A DNA stretch of 64,000 nt, taken from contig NZ_MUXN01000001.1 in assembly GCF_001995215.1 (NCBI RefSeq), positions 247,672-311,671 on the forward strand. The letters are read 5' to 3'. Made by a program: the position numbers and the translations under genes. The DNA is from Amycolatopsis azurea DSM 43854 (GTDB lineage Bacteria > Actinomycetota > Actinomycetes > Mycobacteriales > Pseudonocardiaceae). The notes under the pieces were generated by a model. That model searched no databases. It worked only from the letters and a program-made list of their open reading frames with translations, and was not told where the DNA came from. Below, piece by piece: positions 24,041 through 34,788 of this stretch (positions are counted from its first letter, which is position 1; each line of letters starts with the position of its first letter).

Positions 24041-25033
24041 TTAGGGCGCGTTTTTGGTGTTTTCCGCTGCGGACACCGGCCGTGGGGCCCCTTCTCCGTA
24101 GGCGTCGACGGCCGCGAGCCACGCTGCCCCGAGGACACCGTCGGTGCTGGTCAGGGCTTCGAGCCCGGAGAGTGCGGCGCGGACTTTCGCCCCGACCGGG
24201 CCCTCCGGCGACAACACGCTGCCCACCAGGACGATCGGCGTGGTCTCGCCGGGATCCCGCGCGGCCATGACGTTCGTCACCAGATGGGCCGCCGCGCGGG
24301 TGGTGATCCCGTCCGCCGCCGGGTCGCCCGCGCGGTCGGCCTCGCTGACGAGCGGGGCGAACCTGGCGAGCCGGATCGGCGCCTCGGAGTTGGCGCTCGT
24401 GATGAGCGCGCGCCACAGCGTGGCCCGAGGTGTGGCGCGGTCGCCCGAGTCCGCTGAGTCCACTGCGGACGGACCGAGCGCTTCGGCGAGCACGGCGCGC
24501 GCGAGCGGTCCGGGTTCGCCGCCGAGGCTCAGAACATCCAATGTGGAGCGAACGGCTTCGCGGCCCAGCCAGTACGCCGAACCTTCGTCACCCAGCAACC
24601 AGCCGTAGCCGCCCGCGGTGGAAACCATGCGCCGCCCCCGGACCCGCCCGGCGATCGACCCGGTGCCCGCCACGAGGACCGAACCGTCCGGCGCCGAAGT
24701 GGCCGACGCGTAGGCGACCTCGGCGTCGGGGACCGTCCGCACCGGACTGATCCCCAAGCCCTTCCAAGCGGTTTCGAAGATCTCCGCGATCGCCGGGTCG
24801 CTCAGCTTGCTGACCCCCGCCATGCCGACGACGCACGCCGCCGTCGCGGCCGGGTCCAGCCCGCCCAGCGCTTCGGTGATCGCGCTCGCGATCCGCGCCG
24901 CCGCTTCCGACGGCGGATGGGAGTTGGGGTTCGCCCCGCCCGCGCGCCCGGCGCCGAGCACGACGCCGGAGGCGTCGACCGCGATCGCTCGCGTCGACGT
25001 GCCTCCGGCGTCCACACCGATGACGTGGGTCAC
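24041..25033 (-). CDS. N-acetylglucosamine kinase-like (BadF/BcrA ATPase family)
   Basis: A 330-residue ASKHA-fold sugar kinase. The phosphate-1 loop is GVDAGGTSTRA (5-15), and LVAGTGSIAGR (about 118-128) with the GDEGSAYWLGR signature near 150 is diagnostic of the BadF/N-acetylglucosamine-kinase family. It should phosphorylate GlcNAc or a related amino sugar. Its ATG overlaps the stop of the SIS gene by 4 bases, so both form one operon, and the dre site upstream puts them under DasR. Confidence 0.84.
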   Translation of the reverse strand: MTHVIGVDAGGTSTRAIAVDASGVVLGAGRAGGANPNSHPPSEAAARIASAITEALGGLDPAATAACVVGMAGVSKLSDPAIAEIFETAWKGLGISPVRTVPDAEVAYASATSAPDGSVLVAGTGSIAGRVRGRRMVSTAGGYGWLLGDEGSAYWLGREAVRSTLDVLSLGGEPGPLARAVLAEALGPSAVDSADSGDRATPRATLWRALITSANSEAPIRLARFAPLVSEADRAGDPAADGITTRAAAHLVTNVMAARDPGETTPIVLVGSVLSPEGPVGAKVRAALSGLEALTSTDGVLGAAWLAAVDAYGEGAPRPVSAAENTKNAP

Positions 25034-26073
25034 CGGGTCTTGGTCACCTTGAGCAGCCCGCGGGGGCTGTCCGGGTCACCGCCGCGCGCCAGCGAAAGGC
25101 CGAGCGCGATCCGCTGGATGGGCAGGATCTCCAGGATCGGCGCGACCTCTTCGGCGGACGGCGCGACACCGATCCGCAGCGCCGCGGGGACGTCGGCCGA
25201 AGCCGAGCCGACCGCGAGCACGTCCGCGCCGCGCTTGCCGACGGCCTCGAGGACCTCCTGCATCGCGCCGACGCCGTGTCCCTGGCTCGTCACGGCGAGC
25301 ACCGCGGTCTCGCCGTCGACCGCCGCGACCGGGCCGTGCAACAGGTCCGCGCCGCTGTACGCGCGGGCCGCGAGGTAGCTGGTTTCGGCCAGTTTCAAAG
25401 AACCTTCCAGCGCCGAGGCGTAGGAGTAGCCGCGGCCGGTGGTGAGCACCCGGTCGACGAAGCGGTAGCGGTCCACCGCGCGCTGGACGCCTTCGTCCGC
25501 GCCGTCGAGGGTCTGCTGCGCGAGTTCGCCCAGCTTCTCCGCGTCCTCGCCCTTGCCGCCGCGGACCGCGTCGATCAGCAGGTAAAGGGAGAGCAAGGTG
25601 GCCGAGTACGTCTTCGTGGCGGCCACGGCCTTTTCCAGCCCCGCGCCGATGTCGACGCCGAGCTCGGCGGCGGCGCGCAGCGGCGATTCCGGGGTGTTGG
25701 TGACCGAGACGGTCAGCGCTCCCTGGCGACGCGCGGTTTCGGTGACCTCGATGAGATCCGGCGAACCGCCGCTTTGGCTTACTGTGATGAAGAGAACGTC
25801 CCGCAGATCGGGACGGGCGCCGTACAAAGTCGCGGTGGAGGGCGAGACGAGACCGCAGGGGAGACCGAGGAGTACTTCGATCAGGTACTTCGCATACAGG
25901 GCGGCGTGGTCGCTGGAGCCGCGGGCGGCGAGCAGTGCGAACCTGGGCGGGCGCTTGGAGATGGCTTCGGCCACCTCGGCGATTTCGGCCTGTCGCTCCA
26001 CGATTCCTGCCAGAATGGCGGGTTGCTGGGAGATCTCCGCGGCCATGTGCTCGCCGGGGCGCTGTTCGGTCAT
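25030..26073 (-). CDS. SIS-domain aminosugar isomerase/deaminase (GlmS C-half/NagB-II-like)
   Basis: A 347-residue protein with two SIS domains (about 25-165 and 190-330), the layout of the isomerase half of GlmS. Conserved pieces are ARGSSDHAALYAKY, SQSGGSPDL and the LEKAVAATKTY motif with the catalytic Glu/Lys region. With no glutaminase domain it should work in the catabolic direction, converting glucosamine-6-phosphate to fructose-6-phosphate and ammonia. ATG 26073 is chosen because the upstream GTG at 26088 falls in its ribosome-binding site GGAAGGGA. Confidence 0.83.
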   Translation of the reverse strand: MTEQRPGEHMAAEISQQPAILAGIVERQAEIAEVAEAISKRPPRFALLAARGSSDHAALYAKYLIEVLLGLPCGLVSPSTATLYGARPDLRDVLFITVSQSGGSPDLIEVTETARRQGALTVSVTNTPESPLRAAAELGVDIGAGLEKAVAATKTYSATLLSLYLLIDAVRGGKGEDAEKLGELAQQTLDGADEGVQRAVDRYRFVDRVLTTGRGYSYASALEGSLKLAETSYLAARAYSGADLLHGPVAAVDGETAVLAVTSQGHGVGAMQEVLEAVGKRGADVLAVGSASADVPAALRIGVAPSAEEVAPILEILPIQRIALGLSLARGGDPDSPRGLLKVTKTR

Positions 26074-26110
26074 CTCGTTCCCTTCCACCGGGACGTACTT
26101 CGTCCCCCGA

Positions 26111-26126
26111 GTAGGTCTAGACCAAT
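26111..26126. promoter_or_regulatory. DasR-responsive element (dre site)
   Basis: GGTCTAGACC at 26114-26123 is the exact palindromic core of the known dre consensus, flanked by one further matching A. It sits in the 140-bp divergent gap between the SIS-nagK operon and the DasR-type gene, where a repressor could control both directions. Glucosamine-6-phosphate is the known DasR ligand in Streptomyces. Confidence 0.88.
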
Positions 26127-26213
26127 GCTAGCCCGAATGGACGTTTGTGGTGAAGGGTACGTTTCCTAGCGGGGACGGTGCGCGTTCGAGTGGGAAGGCT
26201 TAGGGAGTCGGTC

Positions 26214-26969
26214 ATGTTGGAGACAACCACCGCGAGTGAGGCGGGCGCTACGGCTGGGATGCGCGGTCAGCGCGAACCCAAGTACTGGGCGCTGAAACAG
26301 CATCTGCTCGATCTGCTCGACGCGTTGCCGCCCGGGTCGCCGATTCCGACGGAGCGGGCGCTCGCGGGAGAATTCACCGTTTCGCGCACCACGGTCCGCC
26401 AGGCGCTCGCCGACCTCACCGCCGAGGGCAGGCTCCACCGCGTGCAGGGCAAGGGCACCTTCGCCGCCGAGCCGAAACTCGCGCAGCGCCTCCAGCTGTC
26501 GTCCTACACCGAGGACATGCGCAAGCAGGGCCTCAAGCCGTCGTCCAAGCTCCTGGAGATCGACGAACTCCCGGTCGAAGCCGACCTGGCGAAACTTCTC
26601 GGAATCCGCGTCGGAGCGAAGATTCTTCGCCTTCGCCGTCTCCGGCTGGCCGATTCACAGCCGATGGCACTGGAGACCACGCACCTCCCGCTCGGCCGCT
26701 TCCGCGGTTTGCGCAAACACGTTTCCGCAGGTGGTTCGCTGTACGCCGTGCTGAGGGAGCACTACGGCGTCGAGCTGGAAAGGGCCGAGGAAACGATCGA
26801 GACCGCGCTCGCCGGACCGCACGAGGCGGAGATGCTCGGCGCCGACGTCGGAATGCCGATGTTGCTCCTTTCGAGGCATTCTTTCGCCACCGACGGAAAA
26901 CCGGTCGAGTTCGCGCGCGCGATCTACCGGGGAGACCGTTACAAATTCGTCACTACGCTACTTCCCTGA
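26214..26969 (+). CDS. dasR: GntR/HutC-family regulator, DasR-like
   Basis: A 251-residue regulator with an N-terminal GntR winged helix (about 20-95; motif PIPTERALAGEFTVSRTTVRQAL) and a C-terminal UTRA ligand domain (about 105-245) with the LETTHLPLGRF signature. The divergent aminosugar operon and the perfect dre core between them support assignment as DasR, the global repressor of chitin and GlcNAc use. ATG 26214 is used; the ORF is open further upstream. The symbol is assigned by context and family. Confidence 0.82.
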   Translation: MLETTTASEAGATAGMRGQREPKYWALKQHLLDLLDALPPGSPIPTERALAGEFTVSRTTVRQALADLTAEGRLHRVQGKGTFAAEPKLAQRLQLSSYTEDMRKQGLKPSSKLLEIDELPVEADLAKLLGIRVGAKILRLRRLRLADSQPMALETTHLPLGRFRGLRKHVSAGGSLYAVLREHYGVELERAEETIETALAGPHEAEMLGADVGMPMLLLSRHSFATDGKPVEFARAIYRGDRYKFVTTLLP

Positions 26970-27060
26970 CGAGTCAGGTAATTCCGGGAAAGATCGCTTT
27001 CCCGGAAAACCCGCCGATTTCGCGGTGGCCCGGCACCGTCCGCCGTGCTTCAGTCGTCCC

Positions 27061-28569
27061 ATGACTGACACGGCGGCGGGAATCCGCTGGGGGACGCCGG
27101 TGGCGCGCGGAGTGCTCGCGACGACCATCGTGGGCTCGGGCATGGCGATGCTCGACGGGACGATCGTCAACGTCGCGCTGCCGAGGATCGGCGAAGAACT
27201 CGGAGCGTCCGTCGCGGGCCTGCAATGGATCCTCGACGGCTACCTGCTCGCGCTCGCCGCGCTGATCCTCGTCGCCGGTTCGCTCGGCGACCGCTACGGC
27301 CGCCGCCGGATGTTCGTCGTCGGCGTCATCTGGTTCGGGGTCGCGTCCGGGCTGTGCGCCGCCGCGACGACGACCGAGATGCTCGTCGCGACCCGGATCC
27401 TCCAAGGGATCGGGGGAGCTTTGCTCACGCCCGGCTCGCTCGCCATCCTCCAAGCGTCCTTCGCCCACGACGACCGGGCCCGCGCGATCGGCGCGTGGTC
27501 CGGGCTCGGCGGGATCGCGGCGGCCATCGGCCCGCTGCTCGGCGGCGTCCTGGTGCAGGTGTGGTCCTGGCGCCTCGCGTTCCTGATCAACCTGCCGCTG
27601 GCCGCCGTCTGCGTCCTGCTGGCCCGCCGGTACGTGCCCGAGTCCCGCGACGAGGAGGCGACCGGGCATCCGGACTTCACCGCGGCCGCCGTCGGCGCGA
27701 TCGGCCTCGCGGGGCTCACCGGCGCGCTCGTCGAGGCGCCCGGACGCGGCATCGGCGACGTCGTCGTCCTGGTGGCCATCGTGCTCGGCGTCGCGGGGCT
27801 GGGGGCGTTCCTGGTGATCCAGCACCGCTCGGCCGATCCGCTGGTGCCGCCGAAACTGTTCCGCGACCGGACGTTCAGCCTCGCCAACGCGCTGACCTTC
27901 GTCGTCTACGCGGCGCTCGGCGGCGTGATGATGCTGATGGTCATGCAACTCCAGGTGTCGCTGGGCTATTCGCCGACCGCGGCCGGGCTCGCCGGGCTGC
28001 CGATCACCGTCATCATGCTGCTGTTCTCCGGCCGGTCGGGCGCGCTCGCGCAGCGGATCGGGCCGCGCGCGCAACTGGTCGTGGGCCCGATCCTGGTCGG
28101 CGTCGGCATGCTTCTGCTGATGCGGGTCGGGCCGGGCTCGTCGTACCTCGGCTCGGTGCTGCCCGCGGTCGTCGTCTTCGGCGCCGGGCTGGCGACGGTC
28201 GTCGCGCCGGTGACCGCGACGGTGCTCGCCGCCGCGCCGGACCGGTACGCCGGCGTCGCCTCCGGGGTCAACAACGCCATCGCCCGGTCCGGCGGCCTGC
28301 TCGCGATCGCCGTGCTGCCCGCCGTCGCCGGGCTCTCCGGCGCCGCCTACACCGACCCGGTCGCGCTGACCGCGGGCTGGCGGACGGCGTTGCTGGTGTG
28401 CGCGGCGCTGGCGATCGGCGGCGGGCTGATCGCGCTCGGCATCCACAACGGTGTCCTCGACACGGCTGCTTCCCCCGAAGCCGAGGACGAGTCACCGCAC
28501 CCGGGTGAATGCCTCCACTGCGGGGTCGACTCGCCACCGACGCACGTCCGCCCCGCCGGTCACGCGTGA
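27061..28569 (+). CDS. DHA2-family (14-TM) MFS drug exporter
   Basis: A 502-residue transporter with 14 predicted membrane helices. Motif A is GDRYGRRRM (about 79-87), and the DHA2 start is seen in MAMLDGTIVNVALPRIG, with WILDGYLLALA next to it. EmrB/QacA-like proteins expel cationic or amphipathic drugs by proton antiport. The last 40 residues form an unusual polar tail with two cysteines and several histidines, which might bind metal. No regulator gene is attached. Confidence 0.88.
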   Translation: MTDTAAGIRWGTPVARGVLATTIVGSGMAMLDGTIVNVALPRIGEELGASVAGLQWILDGYLLALAALILVAGSLGDRYGRRRMFVVGVIWFGVASGLCAAATTTEMLVATRILQGIGGALLTPGSLAILQASFAHDDRARAIGAWSGLGGIAAAIGPLLGGVLVQVWSWRLAFLINLPLAAVCVLLARRYVPESRDEEATGHPDFTAAAVGAIGLAGLTGALVEAPGRGIGDVVVLVAIVLGVAGLGAFLVIQHRSADPLVPPKLFRDRTFSLANALTFVVYAALGGVMMLMVMQLQVSLGYSPTAAGLAGLPITVIMLLFSGRSGALAQRIGPRAQLVVGPILVGVGMLLLMRVGPGSSYLGSVLPAVVVFGAGLATVVAPVTATVLAAAPDRYAGVASGVNNAIARSGGLLAIAVLPAVAGLSGAAYTDPVALTAGWRTALLVCAALAIGGGLIALGIHNGVLDTAASPEAEDESPHPGECLHCGVDSPPTHVRPAGHA

Positions 28570-28608
28570 TCCGGCTTCAAGCACGCGAGTTACGGCTAAC
28601 CCACCGGT

Positions 28609-29547
28609 TCAGGCCAGCAGGCCGGCCAGCGTCGCCGGGTCCATGTTCCCGCCCGAAACGACCGAAACGACCTTTCCCGGCGGCAGCGCGCCGCGGTGGG
28701 AGAGGAACGCGGCGGTCGCGGTGGCCCCGCTCGGTTCGGCGATCAGGCGGGCGCGGTGCGCCAGTGTCCGGACGGCGTCCCGGATCTCCTCCTCGGAGAC
28801 CGTGATGACGTCGTCGAGCACCGCCTGAAGGTGGGCGAAGGTCAGGTCCGACGGCTGGGCGCGCAGGCCGTCCGCGCTGGTGCGGGCCCGCAGGTCCATC
28901 GGCCATTCGATCCGCCTGCCCGCGCGCAGGCCCTCGGCGGTGTCGGCCGCGAGTTCGGGCTCGACGCCGATGACCTTCGCGCCGGGGAGCAGCGCCTTGA
29001 TCGCCGCGCCGACGCCCGAGGCCAGCCCGCCGCCGCTGAGCGGCACGAGCACGACACCGGCGTCCGGCAGGTCCTCGGCGATCTCCAGGCCGACGGTGCC
29101 CTGTCCGGCGATGACGTCGCGGTGGTCGAACGGCGGGATGAACGTGAGGCCCCGTTCTTCGGCGACGGCGAGCGCGGTGGACTCCTGGCGGTCGATCGGG
29201 ACCTCGATGACCTCGGCGCCGAGCGCCTTGGTGGCTTCGACCTTGGCGCGCGGCGCGACGTCCGGGACGATGATCGTCGCGGGGATCCCGAAGCGCTTCG
29301 CCGAGTAGGCGACCGCTTGCGCGTGGTTGCCACTGGAGAACGCGCAGACGCCGCGAGCGCGCCGATCCTCGTCCAGCGCGGCGATCGCGTTGTAGGCGCC
29401 GCGCACCTTGAAAGCGCCGATCGGCTGAAGGCTTTCCGGTTTGAGCCACAACGGCGCCCAAGACTGTTCCAGTAACGGTGTGCGCACCGCGGCGCCTTTG
29501 ACACGGCTCGCCGCGTCGCGGATCTCCTCGATCGAAACCAGGTCCAT
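28609..29547 (-). CDS. PLP-dependent threonine/serine dehydratase-like enzyme
   Basis: A 312-residue fold-type II PLP enzyme. The cofactor lysine lies in GAFKVRGAYNA (about 43-53), FSSGNHAQAVA binds substrate and PLP, and SGGGLASG binds the phosphate. There is no regulatory ACT domain, so it is of the catabolic or serine/threonine deaminase/racemase type and not biosynthetic IlvA. The expected product from threonine is 2-oxobutyrate. The convergent MFS gene ends 39 bp away. A start at MDLVSIEEIRD (29547) fits the family better than the longer open frame. Confidence 0.85.
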   Translation of the reverse strand: MDLVSIEEIRDAASRVKGAAVRTPLLEQSWAPLWLKPESLQPIGAFKVRGAYNAIAALDEDRRARGVCAFSSGNHAQAVAYSAKRFGIPATIIVPDVAPRAKVEATKALGAEVIEVPIDRQESTALAVAEERGLTFIPPFDHRDVIAGQGTVGLEIAEDLPDAGVVLVPLSGGGLASGVGAAIKALLPGAKVIGVEPELAADTAEGLRAGRRIEWPMDLRARTSADGLRAQPSDLTFAHLQAVLDDVITVSEEEIRDAVRTLAHRARLIAEPSGATATAAFLSHRGALPPGKVVSVVSGGNMDPATLAGLLA

Positions 29548-29698
29548 ACGCCCGATTATGTCAAGGAGTTGTGAACCATGGACAGTCCTTTTTGGACAGA
29601 CGGCGTGGCGCTCCTCACGTGCGGACAACGAAGGGAGCATCCCGCGCGCCTTATTCGTTAGGACTGGGTGAAGACCGACTAGCTTGCAGAACGGGATC

Positions 29699-30424
29699 AT
29701 GACCAAGGAGACCTCCGAAAAGGACGCCGGGAAGACCGAAAAGACGGAGAAGCAGGGCAGGATCGTCCAGGTGACGGCGGCCGCGATGGCCGCGATCACC
29801 GCGGCGTTGCTGGGTTCCACGCTGGGTGTGGCGGGAACGGTGGCGGGCGCCGGGCTGGCGAGCGTGATCACCACGCTCGGCGGCGAGCTGTACCTGCGTT
29901 CGCTCCAGCGGACGAAGGACGCGGCGCTCAAGGCGGGGATGGTGCTGACCGTTCCCGGCCGCCGCAAGGTGCTCGACCCGTCGGAGCAGGAGACCGTCCG
30001 GCTCACCCCGGCGGAGGAGGAAGAGCCGTCCGGGCGGAAGTTCAAACCGCGCTGGGCGGTGATCGCCGGGGTCAGCGTGGTGGCGTTCGTGGTGGCGCTC
30101 GTCGCGATCACCGGTTTCGAGGGCGCGACCGGGAAGACCTTCGGCGGCGGGACCGGCACGACCCTCGGGAAGATCGTCGGCGGCGGGCAGGACCAGGAGC
30201 GGCAGGACAAGCACGACACCCCGCCCGCGACGTCTCCTTCGGAGACCCAGGGCGACCGGCCCGAGACGACGCCGTCGACCACGCCGACCCCCACGACGAC
30301 GCCGACCGCGCCCACGACCACCCAGGCGCCCCCGACGACGCCGTCCACGACGCCTTCGACGTCTCAGGCGCCCTCGACGACCCCCTCGGCCCCGGCCCAG
30401 GCCTCCGGCACCCCGGCCCCCTGA
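29699..30424 (+). CDS. Membrane protein with Thr/Pro-rich tail
   Basis: A 241-residue protein of unknown function. A lysine/glutamate-rich N-terminus is followed by an Ala/Gly-rich hydrophobic stretch (about 25-55), a charged loop, a membrane helix (about 116-136) and a C-terminal 90-residue tail almost entirely of Thr, Pro, Ser and Ala (TTP repeats). Such tails in actinobacteria usually span the cell wall and can be O-mannosylated. ATG 29699 is preferred over TTG 29684. The codon use is normal. Confidence 0.7.
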   Translation: MTKETSEKDAGKTEKTEKQGRIVQVTAAAMAAITAALLGSTLGVAGTVAGAGLASVITTLGGELYLRSLQRTKDAALKAGMVLTVPGRRKVLDPSEQETVRLTPAEEEEPSGRKFKPRWAVIAGVSVVAFVVALVAITGFEGATGKTFGGGTGTTLGKIVGGGQDQERQDKHDTPPATSPSETQGDRPETTPSTTPTPTTTPTAPTTTQAPPTTPSTTPSTSQAPSTTPSAPAQASGTPAP

Positions 30425-30492
30425 CCCCTCGTGAGTGGCGATTCGGGTTATTGAGGGGTAGGGCAAACGTGTCCTGCCGGGTGGCACGCGGG

Positions 30493-30564
30493 ACTGTGTG
30501 GATTTCTGCGCGTCCAACGCACCAAAATCCACACAGTTGGAGTTGCTCCCAGGGGGCAACTCCA
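30493..30564. repeat. Two consecutive palindromes between convergent genes
   Basis: ACTGTGTGGATTT (30493-30505) pairs perfectly with 30525-30537, and TGGAGTTGC (30538-30546) pairs with GCAACTCCA (30556-30564). They lie in the gap between the Thr/Pro-tail gene and the convergent thiE and probably block read-through. Confidence 0.75.
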
Positions 30565-30591
30565 CGTGACTGGCTGGACGACGCGCACTCG

Positions 30592-31257
30592 TCAGGGGAG
30601 GGCGGAGCGAAGCGTGCGAGCGGCCGCTTCGGGGTCTTCGGCCTCGGTGATCGCCCGGACGACGACGATCCGCGACGCGCCCGCGTCCAGTACCTCGGGC
30701 AGCCGACCGGCGTCGATCCCGCCGATCGCGAACCACGGTCGCGACGTGCCGAACGCCGCCGTCGAGCGCACCAGGTCGAGCCCGGGAGCCGATCGTCCCG
30801 GCTTCGTCGGCGTCGGCCAGCACGGGCCGGTGCAGAAGTAGTCCACGCCGGGTTCTTCGGCGGCGGCCTTGGCCTGTTCGGCCGAATGGGTGGATCGGCC
30901 GATCACCACGTCGTCGCCGAGGATCTCCCGCGCCAGCGGCACCGGGATGTCGTCCTGGCCCAGGTGCAGCACGTGCGCGCCGACGGCCAGCGCGACGTCC
31001 GCGCGGTCGTTCACCGCCAGCAGCTTGCCGTGCCTCTCGCACGCCTCCGCCAGCACTTCCAGCGCGGCGATCTCGTGTTTCGCCTCGATCGGGGCGCCGC
31101 CGGTCTTGTCCCGCAGCTGGATGATGTCGACGCCGCCCGCCAGCGCCGCGTCGGCGAACGCGGCGAGATCGCCGCGGGCGGACCGGGCGTCGGTGCAGAG
31201 GTACAGGCGGGCGTTCGCGAGCCGTGCGCGGATCCGCGGATCAGACAGGGTGGGCAT
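30592..31257 (-). CDS. thiE: Thiamine-phosphate synthase
   Basis: A 221-residue TIM-barrel enzyme joining HMP-pyrophosphate and thiazole phosphate to thiamine monophosphate. Typical motifs are IIQLRDK (about 45-51), [17 protein letters not shown] (about 97-102), GRSTHS and FAIGGID. The product feeds ThiL elsewhere in the genome. It diverges from thiOSG, and the TPP riboswitch at 31297 lies on the other strand, so thiE itself appears not to be riboswitch-controlled. Confidence 0.93.
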   Translation of the reverse strand: MPTLSDPRIRARLANARLYLCTDARSARGDLAAFADAALAGGVDIIQLRDKTGGAPIEAKHEIAALEVLAEACERHGKLLAVNDRADVALAVGAHVLHLGQDDIPVPLAREILGDDVVIGRSTHSAEQAKAAAEEPGVDYFCTGPCWPTPTKPGRSAPGLDLVRSTAAFGTSRPWFAIGGIDAGRLPEVLDAGASRIVVVRAITEAEDPEAAARTLRSALP

Positions 31258-31296
31258 GGCGGCGACGGTACCCGCGCGCTACGGTGGGGTGGTCCG

Positions 31297-31383
31297 CACG
31301 GGAGCCCGAGGACGGGCTGAGAGGGAGCCGAAACCGCTCCGACCGTGGAACCTGATCCGGGTCATGCCGGCGCAGGGAGCGTG
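31297..31383 (+). promoter_or_regulatory. TPP riboswitch upstream of thiOSG
   Basis: The THI-element consensus is complete: GGGCTGAGAGG at about 31314-31324 and the GGAACCTGATCCGGGTCATG block at about 31347-31366, closing with CGCAGGGAG. P1 can form between CACG (31297-31300) and CGTG (31380-31383). The AGGGAG at the 3' end is also the ribosome-binding site for thiO at 31390, so control is most likely at translation initiation. Confidence 0.96.
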
Positions 31384-31389
31384 ATTGTC

Positions 31390-33421
<2,032 letters not shown>

Positions 33422-33530
33422 CCCTTTTGTACGGTTCACGGCCTTAACCGGGAGTACGCAGGGGGAGCCCGTATGGTTGACGGCACTCTCCGGCGGCGCA
33501 CCCGTCGCCGTGTACCCAGAGGAGCCAGTG

Positions 33531-33965
33531 GTGACCACGTCAGCGGTCCAGGATGTTTCGGGCAGGTTGTTCCTGGCGGTGGGCCGATTGTCACGGTCAC
33601 TGCGGCAGGCGGGCGTGCCCGGACCGGGCCACGGTGCGATCTCCGCGCTCGCGACGCTCGTGAACTACGGACAGCTCCGTCTGGGTGATCTCGCGGCGAA
33701 GGAAGGCGTCGCCGCGGCCACCATGTCGAGGATCGTCGCTTCGCTCGTCGAAGCGGGCTACGTCAGCCGTGAATCGGATCCGATCGACAGGCGTGCTTGG
33801 CTCGCGAAGGCCACCGAAGAGGGCGAGCGGCTGGTTTCCGGTGTCCGGTCGACGCGCGTCCGCGAACTGGGTACGCGCCTCGACCGGCTGACCCCGGAGC
33901 ACCAGGCGGCGCTCGCGGCGGCTCTTCCCGCTCTCGAAGCGCTCATCGCGGACGAAGACCGCTAG
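33531..33965 (+). CDS. MarR-family regulator
   Basis: A 144-residue winged-helix regulator. The DNA-binding helices span about 45-80 (LGDLAAKEGVAAATMSRIV) and the wing is ESDPIDRRAW. Two GTG codons (33528 and 33531) are possible starts; the second has the better distance to AGAGGAG. It is 110 bp downstream of thiG and converges on the ion-channel gene with a 4-base overlap. The target is unknown. Confidence 0.82.
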   Translation: MTTSAVQDVSGRLFLAVGRLSRSLRQAGVPGPGHGAISALATLVNYGQLRLGDLAAKEGVAAATMSRIVASLVEAGYVSRESDPIDRRAWLAKATEEGERLVSGVRSTRVRELGTRLDRLTPEHQAALAAALPALEALIADEDR

Positions 33966-34762
33966 GCGTTCTGGCGTAGCTCCGCGACCTCGGCACGAAG
34001 GGCGCGGAGCTCGTCCAGGATCTCCGTGTTCGCCTGAGCCTGGGCTTCTGTCTGCTTCGCCTCTTCCTCGCGGATGTCCTGGCGAAGCTCGTCCTCCATC
34101 CCGCTGACCACGACGGCGATGAAGAGGTTCAGCACCGCGAAGCTGGACACGAGGATGTAGACCACGAAGAACACCCATGCCAAGGGCGCTTCCTTCATGA
34201 TCTCTTTCGCGATGTCCGGCCACGCTTCACCGGTCATCACCTGGAACAGCGTGAACAACGAGGTGCCGAGGTCGCCGAAGTTGTCCGGCGAGATCACGCC
34301 GAACAGCTTCGTCGCCATCACGCCCGCGACGAAGATGATCAGCGCGAGCAGCGCGGCGATCGACGCCATCCCGGGGATCGCCGTGAGCAGCCCGGAAACG
34401 ACCTTCCGCATCGACGGCACGACGGAGATCAGCCGCAGCACGCGCAGGACCCGCAACGCCCGCAGGACCGCGAACGGGCCGGTCGTCGGGATCACCGCGA
34501 TACCGATGACGAGCAGGTCGAAGATGTTCCACGGGTCACGGAAGAACTTCGTGCGGTAGGCGTACAGCTTCGCGCAGAGTTCGAGCACGAAGATCGTGAG
34601 CGCGATGTAGTCGACCGTGTGCAGGAGTCTCCCGTACTCCGCGAGCATTCTCGTCGACGTCTCAAGGCCGAGTGTGATGGCGTTGAAGACGATCACCGCG
34701 ATGATGAAGTTCTGGAAGCGGCGGTCTTCGACGACCCTGGCCACCGTTTCGCGTCCGGTCAC
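33962..34762 (-). CDS. Voltage-gated cation channel subunit, BacNav-like
   Basis: A 266-residue six-helix channel subunit expected to form homotetramers. S4 has arginines every third residue (R101, R104, R107, R110 in LRALRVLRVLR). The pore loop is FTLFQVMTGEAWPD (170-183), giving the filter T177-G-E-A-W181, where NaChBac has TLESW. S6 ends near 221 and is followed by a charged coiled coil (about 223-265), the usual tetramerisation element. It probably conducts Na+ or Ca2+; selectivity is not certain because of the Gly/Ala changes. The GTG start at 34762 gives the usual short N-terminus. Confidence 0.88.
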   Translation of the reverse strand: MTGRETVARVVEDRRFQNFIIAVIVFNAITLGLETSTRMLAEYGRLLHTVDYIALTIFVLELCAKLYAYRTKFFRDPWNIFDLLVIGIAVIPTTGPFAVLRALRVLRVLRLISVVPSMRKVVSGLLTAIPGMASIAALLALIIFVAGVMATKLFGVISPDNFGDLGTSLFTLFQVMTGEAWPDIAKEIMKEAPLAWVFFVVYILVSSFAVLNLFIAVVVSGMEDELRQDIREEEAKQTEAQAQANTEILDELRALRAEVAELRQNA

Positions 34763-34788
34763 GGCACAGATCGTAACCGGACGGCTTC

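Noticed and set aside
29684..30424. Thr/Pro-rich tail protein as a secreted adhesin
   Set aside because: There is no signal peptide or LPXTG sorting motif; only membrane segments and a disordered tail can be supported.
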